Of a stretch of DNA of 64,000 nucleotides, positions 43,985 through 53,528 are shown piece after piece. The stretch is taken from NCBI RefSeq assembly GCF_013340285.1, contig NZ_BLVO01000013.1, positions 1,507,689-1,571,688 of the forward strand. Direction: 5' to 3'. Source of the stretch: Desulfovibrio subterraneus. GTDB taxonomy: Bacteria > Desulfobacterota > Desulfovibrionia > Desulfovibrionales > Desulfovibrionaceae. The translations under genes were made by a program, and so were the position numbers. Position 1 is the stretch's first letter, and every line of letters begins with the position of its first letter. The notes beneath the pieces are model-generated. The model did no database searches and had not been told where the DNA came from. It worked only from the letters and a program-made list of their open reading frames with translations.

Positions 43985-45013
43985 ATGCCCACGTCAAAGA
44001 TTCCTGCAACTGACCGGAATATGGCCGACAATACAGCTGCAGATTGCTCTGTCTTCATAGTCAGCTACAACACAAGAGAAATTCTTGCCCGCTGCCTTGA
44101 GCATCTCTTCGCATCAAATTCAGGTATTTCCATGGAAGTGTTCATAGTGGACAACGACTCGAAGGATGACTCCGTCGACATGGTCAGAGAACGCTTTCCG
44201 CAGGTCATTCTGATGCCGATGGACTGGAACATGGGATTTGCACGGGCCAACAATGCCGCCTTTGCCAGAAGCACGGGTGAGTTCGTCATCCTGCTCAATC
44301 CTGATGCATTTGTGGAGCCGGATGCCATAGCGCAGGCACTGTCCTTCATGCACGAGCACCCCAAAGCAGCGGCCTGCGGCGGACTTATTCTGGATGATCA
44401 CGGCGGCAAGGCTCCTTCAGCCAGACGTTTTCCCACCAGCTTTGCCAAGTTCTGCCGAATGTGGGGACTCGCCGACCGTTTTTCCGGCTCCCCCATTTTC
44501 GACAAGCACGACTACCGCAACAGCGATCTTTCACAGCCCATGCAGGTGGACTGGGTTCCCGGCACCTTCACCGTCATCCGGCGCAAGGCACTGGCAGATG
44601 CCACACTCTTCGATGAGCGGTTCTTCATGTATTATGAAGAAACCGACCTCTGCCTCCGGCTGCAACGGCAAGGCTGGGAAGTATGGTTTGTCCCATCTGT
44701 CCGTGTAATGCATCTGGGCGGAGCAAGCGCCAAAACCGTGAAAAAGGACTTTGATTCGTCCGGCTCGCAGGTCTCCGGCTGGCGATTGCGCAGCGAATAT
44801 CTGTATTTCCGCAAGAACTTCGGGCTGGCTGCGGTGCTCATGCATGCCGGAATAGAAATCTCGCGCCATTGGGTGCGCATTTTCCTGAACAGCCTGCGCA
44901 AGGGAGAAGAGGCTGCGCGAAAAAAGACTGATTCACGCCGCAAGGCTCAGCTCTGCCAGGAAGCACTTGCAGATACCGGCTATGGGAGCGTCTCTCCCAA
45001 GGTGCCTTGGTAG
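43985..45013 (+). CDS. Glycosyltransferase family 2, rhamnosyltransferase-like
   Basis: 342 residues; AAGGAG before the ATG. Residues ~20-230 form a GT-A domain: VFIVSYNTREILARCLEHL, VDNDSKDDSV, the metal motif LLNPDA, and WVPGTFTVIRRKA with YYEETDLCLRLQ. This is the layout of rhamnosyl and similar surface-glycan transferases. The C-terminal ~100 residues are helical and basic. It follows the STAS-tailed transferase by 2 bases, so it is in the same operon. Donor and acceptor are unknown. Confidence 0.9.
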   Translation: MPTSKIPATDRNMADNTAADCSVFIVSYNTREILARCLEHLFASNSGISMEVFIVDNDSKDDSVDMVRERFPQVILMPMDWNMGFARANNAAFARSTGEFVILLNPDAFVEPDAIAQALSFMHEHPKAAACGGLILDDHGGKAPSARRFPTSFAKFCRMWGLADRFSGSPIFDKHDYRNSDLSQPMQVDWVPGTFTVIRRKALADATLFDERFFMYYEETDLCLRLQRQGWEVWFVPSVRVMHLGGASAKTVKKDFDSSGSQVSGWRLRSEYLYFRKNFGLAAVLMHAGIEISRHWVRIFLNSLRKGEEAARKKTDSRRKAQLCQEALADTGYGSVSPKVPW

Positions 45014-45022
45014 GGGGACAAT

Positions 45023-45613
45023 ATGTTCGAGAATATCCGGGCCGATTTCAATACCCACGGCCGCGACATCGGCGCGCAGGGCTTCTGGGCCATGGTTACT
45101 TACCGCTTCGGGCGATGGAGATATGGCATCAAGCCGAATATAATCCGCAAACTAGCCTCGCTGTTATATAAAATACTCTACAAGCTCACCCAGATTCTCA
45201 CGGGAATAGAACTCCCCTGCGAAGCAACGGTGGGACGCAATTTCCGCATAGACCATTTCGGGGGCATCATTATCAGCGGTTACGCCCGCTTCGGTGATAA
45301 CTGCGTTATCCGCAACGGGGTAACCGTGGGACTGAAAGATGTATCCAACCCGGCAGCTCCGGTCATTGGTGATAATGTGGACATAGGTGCCGGAGCCAAG
45401 GTTCTGGGCGCCATAATCATCGGAGAAAATGTGAAGATCGGTGCCAATGCCGTGGTGATAACGGATGTTCCCCCAAACAGTATCGCCGTGGGTGTTCCGG
45501 CCCACATAAAGCCGCTTGCAGCAACGGCCAAACGCATAAAAACGGATATGACCATTGATCTGGACGCCCTGAAGAACACAAACAGCCCTGAAGCAGGCGG
45601 AGTAGCGGGATGA
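45023..45613 (+). CDS. Serine acetyltransferase-like hexapeptide acyltransferase
   Basis: 196 residues. An N-terminal helical part resembles CysE (FGRWRYGIKPNIIRK), then left-handed beta-helix turns (IDHFGGIIISGYARFGDNCVI, IGDNVDIGAGAKVLG, IGENVKIGANAVV) and VPAHIKP. CysE-type proteins in polysaccharide loci usually acetylate sugars rather than serine. It overlaps the next gene by 4 bases (ATGA). Confidence 0.88.
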   Translation: MFENIRADFNTHGRDIGAQGFWAMVTYRFGRWRYGIKPNIIRKLASLLYKILYKLTQILTGIELPCEATVGRNFRIDHFGGIIISGYARFGDNCVIRNGVTVGLKDVSNPAAPVIGDNVDIGAGAKVLGAIIIGENVKIGANAVVITDVPPNSIAVGVPAHIKPLAATAKRIKTDMTIDLDALKNTNSPEAGGVAG

Positions 45614-47784
45614 ACGTTGACGTCGTCATAATCGGCATCAACAGCGCGGCAGTGTTGCCCGCCTGTGTGGCCAGTGTGCGCGGGAGCAGCTATGCGGACG
45701 GCGAATTACGCCTGTTTTACGTGGACGGGGGGTCAACAGACGGCACGCAGGACATTGCCGCAGCCATGCCGGAAGTACAGCTCATAGCCCTTACCCCCCG
45801 GTATCCTGCCCCGGGTTTGCAACGCAATGCGGGCTGGCGGGCTGGCAAAGCTCCTCTGGTTCTGTTTCTTGATGCGGATACCACGGTGGATGCCGACTTC
45901 ATTGAACGGGCCGTGCGCTATTTCCGAGAAGAATCTTCACTGGTACCTGATACAAGGCTGGGAGCCGTCTTTGGCAACAGGCACGAGCGCCACCCAGAGT
46001 CTTCCGTATACAACTGGATTGGTGATCTTGAATGGAATCCTACCCCGCCAGCTACTCATGCGGCCTCCCTGCATACGCCAACACCTCTTCATGTGGTGGA
46101 GGCTTTCGGCGGCGATGTGCTCGTACGCAGAGAAGCGCTCGAACAGACCGGAGGATATGATGAGATTCTCGTAGGTGGCGAAGACCCCGAACTGGGAGTC
46201 CGCTTCGGCCTGCAAGGATGGGCGGTATGCCATGCGGATATCCCCATGACGGAACACGACCTTGCCACCAGCACCCTTGGCCGCCACTGCCGCAGGGCCT
46301 TCAGAACCGGATATGGCTTTGCTGCAGTCGCTCTGCGGCACGTAGGAACAGCCAAGGGATTCTGGCTGCATGAGCTGTTCCGCATCCTCATACGGGGAGG
46401 CGGTGGAGCCTTCTGCCTGCTGCTCAGCCTCTTTCTGCCACTCTTCACCCTGCCCATCCTGCTGGCCGCCGCAGCCCTGTTGCTGCTCTACCCCCGCCTC
46501 TTCAGCGTGGAGCGATTCATGAGCGCAAAACAACTCAGCCGAGAAGAAGCGTGCCTGTATGCATGGCATTGCGCCCTCATTGTCCTGCCGCAACTGGCCG
46601 GGGTCATACGCTTTCTGTGGGGTGCCATCGTGCAACGCCCCCTGCGGAACAAGTCGCCGCTTGCAGGTAAGACAATAGAAAATGCCGCGGCAGGCATTGC
46701 CATATTCCTGTGTGTATTCCTTGCGGCATGCAGCCCCAGAGTTCTTCCAAAGGCCAGCGAAGAACCTGCAACGGTGAATGGGAACGCCACCATTGCAACC
46801 AACTCCACCTTCATGGCGGAAGCCAGAAAGATGGACGCCTTTGCCACCGTGGATATGATCACGTCTTTTTCCGATGAAGTTCCGGATGAATATCTGCTGG
46901 GCCCCGGCGATGTGCTGGGCCTTGAAGTATGGAACAGAGCCAACCTCTCGGACCCGGAAATCGTGGTTGCACCGGATGGCACCATCAGCGTCATGCGGGT
47001 TGGTTTCATTTCTGTTGAAGGGCGCACCGTCAAGGACGTGGCAGACGAACTGACAGGACGCCTCTCCGAGTACTACAGCGCACCGGAAGTTCGCCTGACC
47101 GTGAGAAGATACAAGAACAACAAGGCATTCGTGCTTGGCAGAGTCACCAATCCGGGGCTTGTCGAGTTTTCGGGCAAGGGCAGCCTGCTGGAAGCGCTTT
47201 CTCTGGCAGGGGGTCTGCCTATTCTCAGCTCGAAATCCTTTCTGACCAAATGTGCCATCATCCGTGGCAAGAATCAGGTCATATGGATCAACCTGCGGGA
47301 ATTGCTGCAAAACGGCAACATGGCCTTGAACACCCAAATACGAAACAACGACATCATCTTCATTCCGGAAAGTGAGGATGAACTGGTCTATGTGATGGGC
47401 GAAGTAAAGACCCCCGGTGCCATCCACCTGAAATCCGAGCTGACCTATCTGGATGCGCTCATGTTCTCCGGCGGCCCCACCCGGGATGCGGATCTGGAAA
47501 AGACATTCATCATCCGCTTCGAGGCGGGCAAGCGCAACATCCGTTGCATAAACCTGAAAGCGATGCTGGAAAAAGGAGATGGCAGCAACAACTTTGTCCT
47601 CAAGGACAACGACGTGGTCTATGTGGCGGAAACCGGCATGGCCAATTTCAACTACACCATGGAACAACTGCTGCCCGCGCTGGAAGTGCTCAACCTCGGA
47701 ACATCCGTGCTTGAACGCTTTGGCACCATGCAGGAACTGCGCAGGCAGTGGTACGGCTCCGAAGGTTTTGTAAACGGGAACTAG
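45610..47784 (+). CDS. Fusion of a family 2 glycosyltransferase and a Wza-type polysaccharide export protein
   Basis: 724 residues. Residues ~1-240 are a GT-A transferase (IIGINSAAVLPACVAS, LDADTTVDADF, GGEDPELGVRFG). Membrane helices at ~265-295 and ~315-338 follow. Residues ~355-374 form a second hydrophobic stretch ending in the lipobox LAAC (Cys374). Residues ~425-700 are Poly_export and SLBB domains (LGPGDVLGLEVW, VTNPGLVEFSG, GEVKTPGAIH). A GTG at 46630 (codon 341) follows GGGGTG and would give a separate lipoprotein with a normal signal. Whether both forms exist is unknown. Confidence 0.85.
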   Translation: MNVDVVIIGINSAAVLPACVASVRGSSYADGELRLFYVDGGSTDGTQDIAAAMPEVQLIALTPRYPAPGLQRNAGWRAGKAPLVLFLDADTTVDADFIERAVRYFREESSLVPDTRLGAVFGNRHERHPESSVYNWIGDLEWNPTPPATHAASLHTPTPLHVVEAFGGDVLVRREALEQTGGYDEILVGGEDPELGVRFGLQGWAVCHADIPMTEHDLATSTLGRHCRRAFRTGYGFAAVALRHVGTAKGFWLHELFRILIRGGGGAFCLLLSLFLPLFTLPILLAAAALLLLYPRLFSVERFMSAKQLSREEACLYAWHCALIVLPQLAGVIRFLWGAIVQRPLRNKSPLAGKTIENAAAGIAIFLCVFLAACSPRVLPKASEEPATVNGNATIATNSTFMAEARKMDAFATVDMITSFSDEVPDEYLLGPGDVLGLEVWNRANLSDPEIVVAPDGTISVMRVGFISVEGRTVKDVADELTGRLSEYYSAPEVRLTVRRYKNNKAFVLGRVTNPGLVEFSGKGSLLEALSLAGGLPILSSKSFLTKCAIIRGKNQVIWINLRELLQNGNMALNTQIRNNDIIFIPESEDELVYVMGEVKTPGAIHLKSELTYLDALMFSGGPTRDADLEKTFIIRFEAGKRNIRCINLKAMLEKGDGSNNFVLKDNDVVYVAETGMANFNYTMEQLLPALEVLNLGTSVLERFGTMQELRRQWYGSEGFVNGN

Positions 47785-47792
47785 GCACCATC

Positions 47793-50171
47793 ATGCGGCA
47801 CGGATCACCCATGGACTCCATCGGACGGGCACGCAAGCCCTTCGACCTGTTCGGAAGCATCTTCAAATACCTTCGGGTTACGGTGCTCTTTGGCGGCTTG
47901 CTCTTTGCCTGCCTTTCTCCGCTTGCGTTCATTCTCAGCACCCCTTTCTACCATGCCACAGGCAAGATTCTCATAGAGCGCATACGCGAGCCCTTCATTG
48001 CCTCAACGGAATCCGCTCCCATTTCCAACTTCTACTACGATTATGCCCAGACGGAAGTACAGCGGCTGCTACACGATTCCATACTGACCCGTACCCTTGA
48101 ATCGCTCCCCGCCCATGTACAGAGCCGCTACGCCCCGAACGGTGCAACACCCGCAGCAGTAGCCGGGCTGCGCAGCGAGCTGGTTGTGGGTCTTATCCCC
48201 AATACCCACATCATCATGGTACAGTTCACGTCGGCCAAGCCGGACGGCATTGCCGACGTGGTGAACACACTGATGAAGACATATCTGGAGCATGCAGAAA
48301 AAACAGAAGAAAACAAGGATGCTCGCCGCCTTGCCTATCTGCTGGAAGAACGCAACGGCCTGAAGCAGGAAGCCGAGTCCCTGACTGCGCAACTGACGTC
48401 CCTCGCCAGCCAGGCCAAAACATCCACCTTTGTGGAAACCTACAACATAGACAGCCTGCGCCTCATTGAACTGCAAAAGGCATGGGTTGTAGCACGCCAG
48501 CACCGCCTTGAACTGGAAAACCAGTTCAGAGAGTCCGCCATAAAGGCAGGCAAAATTCGCGATCTGCCCACCAACGCGCTGTCCGACGAACTGGTCGCCG
48601 GAGACGAATCTCTCTGGTCCATCAGCTACTGGACCTACAAGACCATGCAGGAAATGCGGGCTTCCGTGGACGGCATCAACGCACGCAACCCTGACAGGCG
48701 CTATGTGGAACAACGCATGGACGCCATGAAGCAATATGAGGCGAATCTCAAGAAGGAAGTTTCAGAACGGGCAAGACGTATAGTCCATGACAAACGCGAA
48801 TATGAACTGAATACCGAACTCATTATCGCAGAAGCAGCCTACCTGGCCTCGCAGAAGACTGAACTGGCCCTGCTTGAAGAGCTGCACGCCTCGCAAACGG
48901 AGGCAGCAGAAAACGCGCGGCGCATCATCAAAGGGCAGGATATCTCGTCCACTCTCACCCATGTCCGGGACAGACTGCACTCCATGGATTCCCGTATTCA
49001 GGAAATTCGCGCCGAATCCAAGTCTCCTCTGCGCATTGCCATTGAAGAAACGGCTGAGCAACCGGGAGGTCCGGCGGGAAGCAACTTCAAGAAACTGATG
49101 TTTCTCTGCTTTGCCGCATCATTCGGCTCCGTGGGAATGGGCTTTCTTGTGCTGGAACTCTCGGACAACCGCGTGCGTTCCACAAAAGACATCATCCATG
49201 CCACAGGGCACCCCCCGAGCTGGCCAATTTCGGAATGGAGCGGCCCGTCTCCGTTCCACCGGGTTTCTCAAGATGCACCGGACTCCAAGGCGGCTCTTGC
49301 TCTGCGCAGTCTGGCTGTGCGGCTCAATAACGAACGGGTCAGGCAAGGTGCCCGCGTTGCCCTATTTGCCGCCATACAGTCTGATTCCGGCTGCACAACC
49401 ATCAGCGTGAATGTTGCCCGCTGCCTTGCCGGATTCTGCGAGCGCCTGCTGCTTATTGAAATGAATTCCGAAGGTACGGCCCTGTCCTCCCTGCTGAAGT
49501 ATGGGGGCCAGCGCAAAGGCATAGGGGAATGCCTGCTTGAAGAAAAGCCCATTGCCACCTGCGTGCATCGTCCAGCAGGCGAACCCTTCGACTTCCTGCC
49601 CATGGGCTCCGCCTGGGGTAACGAAGACAATAACCGCTTCGGCCCGCTGCTTACCGAACTAAAAAACTCTTACGATTTCATCGTGATTGATGCAGCCCCG
49701 GTACTGCGCAGCGACATGACTGAATTCATATTGCTGCAGTCCGACATTGCGGCAATGGTTGTTCAGGGTGACCGCACCACCTATCCGGCTCTGCGACAGG
49801 CATTGGAGATTTTGGTCAGGTTGCAGGTTCCGGTCATCACCACCGTACTCAACTGGGGTGCATTGCGCACGCTCAACAAGGCGGAATCACTTATCATGCT
49901 GCTTCCCGAAAGCCTTGTCCGCCTGCTTGTTCCTTCACTGTTGTCAGGAAGATATACCCCGGAGGGTGGCCACCCGCTTCGCCTGCAGCTGCATATGCCC
50001 CAGTGGCTAACCCGCTGGCGCAAACGCCCTTCAACTTCCACGGAAACAGTTTTTTCTGCCCCAACGCCGGACATACCGGCAACAGATGCATCGGCAACGC
50101 CGCAGGAACAGAGCAACCATTCGATGCCCAAAGAAATGAAGGGAGATAATAAGGAGGATGGTAATGTCTGA
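47793..50171 (+). CDS. Wzz/Wzc-like polysaccharide co-polymerase with degenerate kinase Walker A
   Basis: 792 residues from the ATG at 47793 (weak ribosome binding site; ATG 47811 is an alternative). Residues ~25-48 and ~433-455 are the two Wzz membrane helices flanking a large periplasmic coiled-coil region. The C-terminal ~300 residues resemble BY-kinases, but the Walker A motif reads QSDSGCTT (residues 529-536), with Cys534 in place of the essential Lys. The Walker B FIVIDAAP (~629-636) is retained. No C-terminal Tyr cluster is visible. It probably sets chain length or docks Wza without kinase activity. Confidence 0.87.
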   Translation: MRHGSPMDSIGRARKPFDLFGSIFKYLRVTVLFGGLLFACLSPLAFILSTPFYHATGKILIERIREPFIASTESAPISNFYYDYAQTEVQRLLHDSILTRTLESLPAHVQSRYAPNGATPAAVAGLRSELVVGLIPNTHIIMVQFTSAKPDGIADVVNTLMKTYLEHAEKTEENKDARRLAYLLEERNGLKQEAESLTAQLTSLASQAKTSTFVETYNIDSLRLIELQKAWVVARQHRLELENQFRESAIKAGKIRDLPTNALSDELVAGDESLWSISYWTYKTMQEMRASVDGINARNPDRRYVEQRMDAMKQYEANLKKEVSERARRIVHDKREYELNTELIIAEAAYLASQKTELALLEELHASQTEAAENARRIIKGQDISSTLTHVRDRLHSMDSRIQEIRAESKSPLRIAIEETAEQPGGPAGSNFKKLMFLCFAASFGSVGMGFLVLELSDNRVRSTKDIIHATGHPPSWPISEWSGPSPFHRVSQDAPDSKAALALRSLAVRLNNERVRQGARVALFAAIQSDSGCTTISVNVARCLAGFCERLLLIEMNSEGTALSSLLKYGGQRKGIGECLLEEKPIATCVHRPAGEPFDFLPMGSAWGNEDNNRFGPLLTELKNSYDFIVIDAAPVLRSDMTEFILLQSDIAAMVVQGDRTTYPALRQALEILVRLQVPVITTVLNWGALRTLNKAESLIMLLPESLVRLLVPSLLSGRYTPEGGHPLRLQLHMPQWLTRWRKRPSTSTETVFSAPTPDIPATDASATPQEQSNHSMPKEMKGDNKEDGNV

Positions 50172-51207
50172 TATCACCAATCAGCCTTCAATACAGCCCG
50201 ATAGCATTCCTGCCGAATCCCTCCCGTTGTCCCGAGTCTCCGTTGTCTGCTGCGTGGAAGCAGGCGCTCTGGAAGCCATGACCGTACGCATGGTTGCCAG
50301 CCTGCGGCAATTCGGCGGTGCGTTGTCCTCTGCCCACGTGGTTGCTGTCACCCCGCGCCGGGGTCTGCCGCTTTCCGATGAAACGCATAATGCCTTCCGC
50401 AGGCTGGATGTGGAACATCTCGCCTTCCATGCGCAGGAAACCTATGCGTGGAACAACTTCATGAACAAGCCTCATGCCCTGCTGGCCGTGGACCAACGCG
50501 GTGACGGGAGGGGAGACATCATCTGCTGGCTGGATTCCGACATCCTCGTCACGGGGCCGCCTCTGCGTCTTGCCTTGCGTGATGCGGAATTCGCCGCCTG
50601 CGCACCGGACAAAAATGTTGGCACAACCGGACAGGACGATGAAAACGATCCCTTCTGGCACCGCGTATTCGCCGTGCTGGACATGGATCCTGTCACGCTG
50701 CCGTGGGTGACTACCTGCGTCGAACAGGCAACCATCCGCTGGTATTTCAACAGCGGCGTCTTCGCCTTCCGGCAGGGAAGCGGCTTTGCTCAAGCCTTTC
50801 TTGATGATTGCAGGCGCTTACTGGATGCGCGGTTCGCCTCCCTGAATTCGGGCATCTTCTTCACCGACCAGATTGCCATGGGCCTGACTGCCCACCGGCT
50901 CGGCCTGTCTTTTGACATCCTGCCCCACGCCTACAATCTGGCACTGGGCAGCAAGGGAATGCAGCCAACAGCTGAACAGTTGAAACAAGCGCTCGTTCTG
51001 CACTACCACGATGCCATGTGGCCCGCACAATGGCCGTCCACACTCTCCCTGCTCGCCAGCCACAGACCGGATGTGCATGACTTTCTGAAACCCATGGGCC
51101 CCCTTGCCCTGAACAGACCGCTCCCCGTCAGGATAGCCATGAAGGGGTTGAAGCTGTGGAGGGAACACAAACTGTCACAACATCTGGCTCTCTGCCGGTT
51201 TGTCTAG
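50164..51207 (+). CDS. Nucleotide-diphospho-sugar transferase-like protein
   Basis: 347 residues. The ATG at 50164 is six bases after GGAGG, while the ATG at 50158 overlaps it. WLDSDILV (residues ~120-127) looks like a DxD metal motif; GVFAFRQGSGFAQAFLDDC and FTDQIAMGL are typical of the GT8-like clan. The assignment is less certain than for the other transferases. It lies in the middle of the operon, between the co-polymerase and a glycoside-hydrolase-like protein. Confidence 0.65.
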   Translation: MSDITNQPSIQPDSIPAESLPLSRVSVVCCVEAGALEAMTVRMVASLRQFGGALSSAHVVAVTPRRGLPLSDETHNAFRRLDVEHLAFHAQETYAWNNFMNKPHALLAVDQRGDGRGDIICWLDSDILVTGPPLRLALRDAEFAACAPDKNVGTTGQDDENDPFWHRVFAVLDMDPVTLPWVTTCVEQATIRWYFNSGVFAFRQGSGFAQAFLDDCRRLLDARFASLNSGIFFTDQIAMGLTAHRLGLSFDILPHAYNLALGSKGMQPTAEQLKQALVLHYHDAMWPAQWPSTLSLLASHRPDVHDFLKPMGPLALNRPLPVRIAMKGLKLWREHKLSQHLALCRFV

Positions 51208-51218
51208 GACGGTGCCTC

Positions 51219-53528
51219 ATGCCCTATCCACTCTGCATTCTGCTGCTCCTGCTTCTGCCACTTCATGCCGTAGCCACCATGCGTGTTGCCTTCACGGATA
51301 CCGTGCAACAGGCGCAGGTTGTGCCGCTGGGGATAAACCTGAGCGACGATGCATGGCATACCGGCGCGGCACTGACCAAGGAACGCGTCCGAAACGGCTC
51401 ATTTGAAGGGGTGCTCTACAGGCAGATTACCTACGGCCCCACCGGTAGCACCAGCGCGTATCAAGATAGTTTCCGGCCGGAAGAGTGGATTGCGGTTCTT
51501 TCCGGCGCACAGGCAAGGTTCGTCAATGGTCCTGCCCGTGGGAAGATATCCCTCAAAGCCACCGAGCCTACCACTGTGGAGGAAAAGGACGGCAGCAAGA
51601 CCGTGCTGACATATCGGTTTTCGCCCCTTCCTGTTTCACCGGCTCCCTTTGACGGGCTGTTGTTGGAAAATACCCTGCCCACGGGCTGGCTCGGCCAACA
51701 TGGCGGAGACTGGTGGGTGTTCACGCTGGGTGGTGCTCAGGTGCGCACCGTTGCCGGAGACACGCCCCCTGCCGATACGGGAACGCATGTGGCCAGACTG
51801 GACGCGGAACAAGGCACGGCAGACATTCTCGCCCCCCTGCTGGACAGCCGATATGCGCAAGCGGACGGAGAATGGCTGCTCCGTTTCTGGTGCAAAGGCA
51901 AGGGATCACTTACCGTCTATCTGGGAGACCTCACCCACAGGGCGGACGCCGCTCCCCTGCGGCGCAGCATAGAACTGCAACCGGACTGGAATTACCACGA
52001 AATATACCTGAAGGTTGCCACGTATCCACTGGACATGCTGGCACTGGGCTTTGCAATTTCCGGCGGGCTGGCCCAGCTGGACGGCATTTCCATGCAGGCA
52101 ACGGCGGACAGTAATCCCACCGTCTTTCTCGACCAGCTTGTTCAGGCTCTGCACCTGCTCGGCCCAAGCACTCTGCGCCTGCATCAGATAGGGGGCAGCA
52201 GCTTTGCAAACTGGCTCGCGCCGCCCATGCGACGCATGGCCTTCTCGTCTTCACGGGCCGCACAGCCCCCCACGGGCATATGGCCGGGACATCCGCAGGA
52301 AAAAGGACAGGCCCGGATATACGCTTACGGGTTGCATGACTTTCTGGAGCTTTGCAAAACGGCGAACGTTTCCCCGTGGCTCTGTGTGCCAGGCACCCTC
52401 ACGGAAGAAGAAGCCTCTGAGATCGTCGCCTACCTTGCAGGCCCCGTCACCACCCGCTACGGCATGCTGCGCGCCTCTCTGGGACAGGTGCAGCCATGGA
52501 CCGAGGTATTCCCGTCCATCCATATTGAAATCGGCAACGAGGCATGGAACTTCATCCCTCCCTTCCTGCTCGGGGGCTACAGCATCAAGGGAGAATATTG
52601 GCAGCGCCTTTTCCACAGCATGCGCTCCTCGCAATGGTTCAGCCCTGTCCTCAAGCTGCATGCGGGGGGACAGGCCGTAAATACATGGCTGAACAAACGT
52701 ATTGTTGCAGAAGTGCCCAATGCTGACCGGCTGGCCATTGCTCCGTACCTGTTACACGAACTGGATACCGCAACGGCAGCTCTGCCCGCCGACAAACTGC
52801 TGGATAGAGTCCGCGGCGAAGCCCATTATGTCGATACTGCCGGGTACATGGCGCAAAACAGCAACGAGGTACCCTCACCGCTCTCCGTATACGAAGTTCA
52901 CTACCACGTTACAGGCGGCGACGCCCCTCTGGCACCCCGCAACACCATCACCGCCACAGCAGGTGGCACCGTCATTCTGGCGGACTGGCTCATGCGGCTG
53001 ACCGCCCACCACGGCTGCTCGCCCGTCAACCTCTTCACACTGCAGCATCCGTATCAGCACATCCCCTCTGGCGAGCTGGCCCTATGGGGGCTGGCCCTGA
53101 ATCTCAAGCCGGGTGAGGAGCGTTATCGTCCGCTGTTCCTTGCCGCCCGCCTGCTGAATACCTTTCTCCACGGCGACCTGATGAATCTTTCCCTTTCTTC
53201 GGTACCGCAAGGTGAAACCCCATACAAGACAGACAAGGATTCCGCCCCTGTCACCGCCCCGCTCGTGACGGTCTACGGAACACGTGAAGGAAATACGCGC
53301 AGACTGCTGCTTTGCAATATGGATATGCTCGCCGCACAGAGAGTGCAGATAGAGGGCATGCACGGAGGCATACACCGCACGGAAGTAGCCGGTCCCACAT
53401 TTCTTGCCGACAATGAAAGAGGGCATCCTCCGCTGGTTCAACTGAAAACAGGCCTGCCCGTCACCGGAGATATGGTGGAACTGCCCCCCGCCTCCCTGAC
53501 CCTGCTGGAATGGAGAGAAACGCCATGA
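51219..53528 (+). CDS. Exported glycoside-hydrolase-like protein
   Basis: 769 residues from the ATG at 51219 (AGGA upstream). The N-terminus is a clear signal peptide (LCILLLLLLPLHAVA). N-terminal beta-sandwich regions (~20-300) precede a TIM-barrel-like part. There, HIEIGNEAWNF (Glu441) matches the GNE motif that carries the acid/base Glu in clan A glycosidases such as alpha-L-arabinofuranosidases. A C-terminal beta domain ends the protein. Lyases or hydrolases inside polysaccharide operons often trim the polymer or clear misdirected product in the periplasm. Confidence 0.75.
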   Translation: MPYPLCILLLLLLPLHAVATMRVAFTDTVQQAQVVPLGINLSDDAWHTGAALTKERVRNGSFEGVLYRQITYGPTGSTSAYQDSFRPEEWIAVLSGAQARFVNGPARGKISLKATEPTTVEEKDGSKTVLTYRFSPLPVSPAPFDGLLLENTLPTGWLGQHGGDWWVFTLGGAQVRTVAGDTPPADTGTHVARLDAEQGTADILAPLLDSRYAQADGEWLLRFWCKGKGSLTVYLGDLTHRADAAPLRRSIELQPDWNYHEIYLKVATYPLDMLALGFAISGGLAQLDGISMQATADSNPTVFLDQLVQALHLLGPSTLRLHQIGGSSFANWLAPPMRRMAFSSSRAAQPPTGIWPGHPQEKGQARIYAYGLHDFLELCKTANVSPWLCVPGTLTEEEASEIVAYLAGPVTTRYGMLRASLGQVQPWTEVFPSIHIEIGNEAWNFIPPFLLGGYSIKGEYWQRLFHSMRSSQWFSPVLKLHAGGQAVNTWLNKRIVAEVPNADRLAIAPYLLHELDTATAALPADKLLDRVRGEAHYVDTAGYMAQNSNEVPSPLSVYEVHYHVTGGDAPLAPRNTITATAGGTVILADWLMRLTAHHGCSPVNLFTLQHPYQHIPSGELALWGLALNLKPGEERYRPLFLAARLLNTFLHGDLMNLSLSSVPQGETPYKTDKDSAPVTAPLVTVYGTREGNTRRLLLCNMDMLAAQRVQIEGMHGGIHRTEVAGPTFLADNERGHPPLVQLKTGLPVTGDMVELPPASLTLLEWRETP

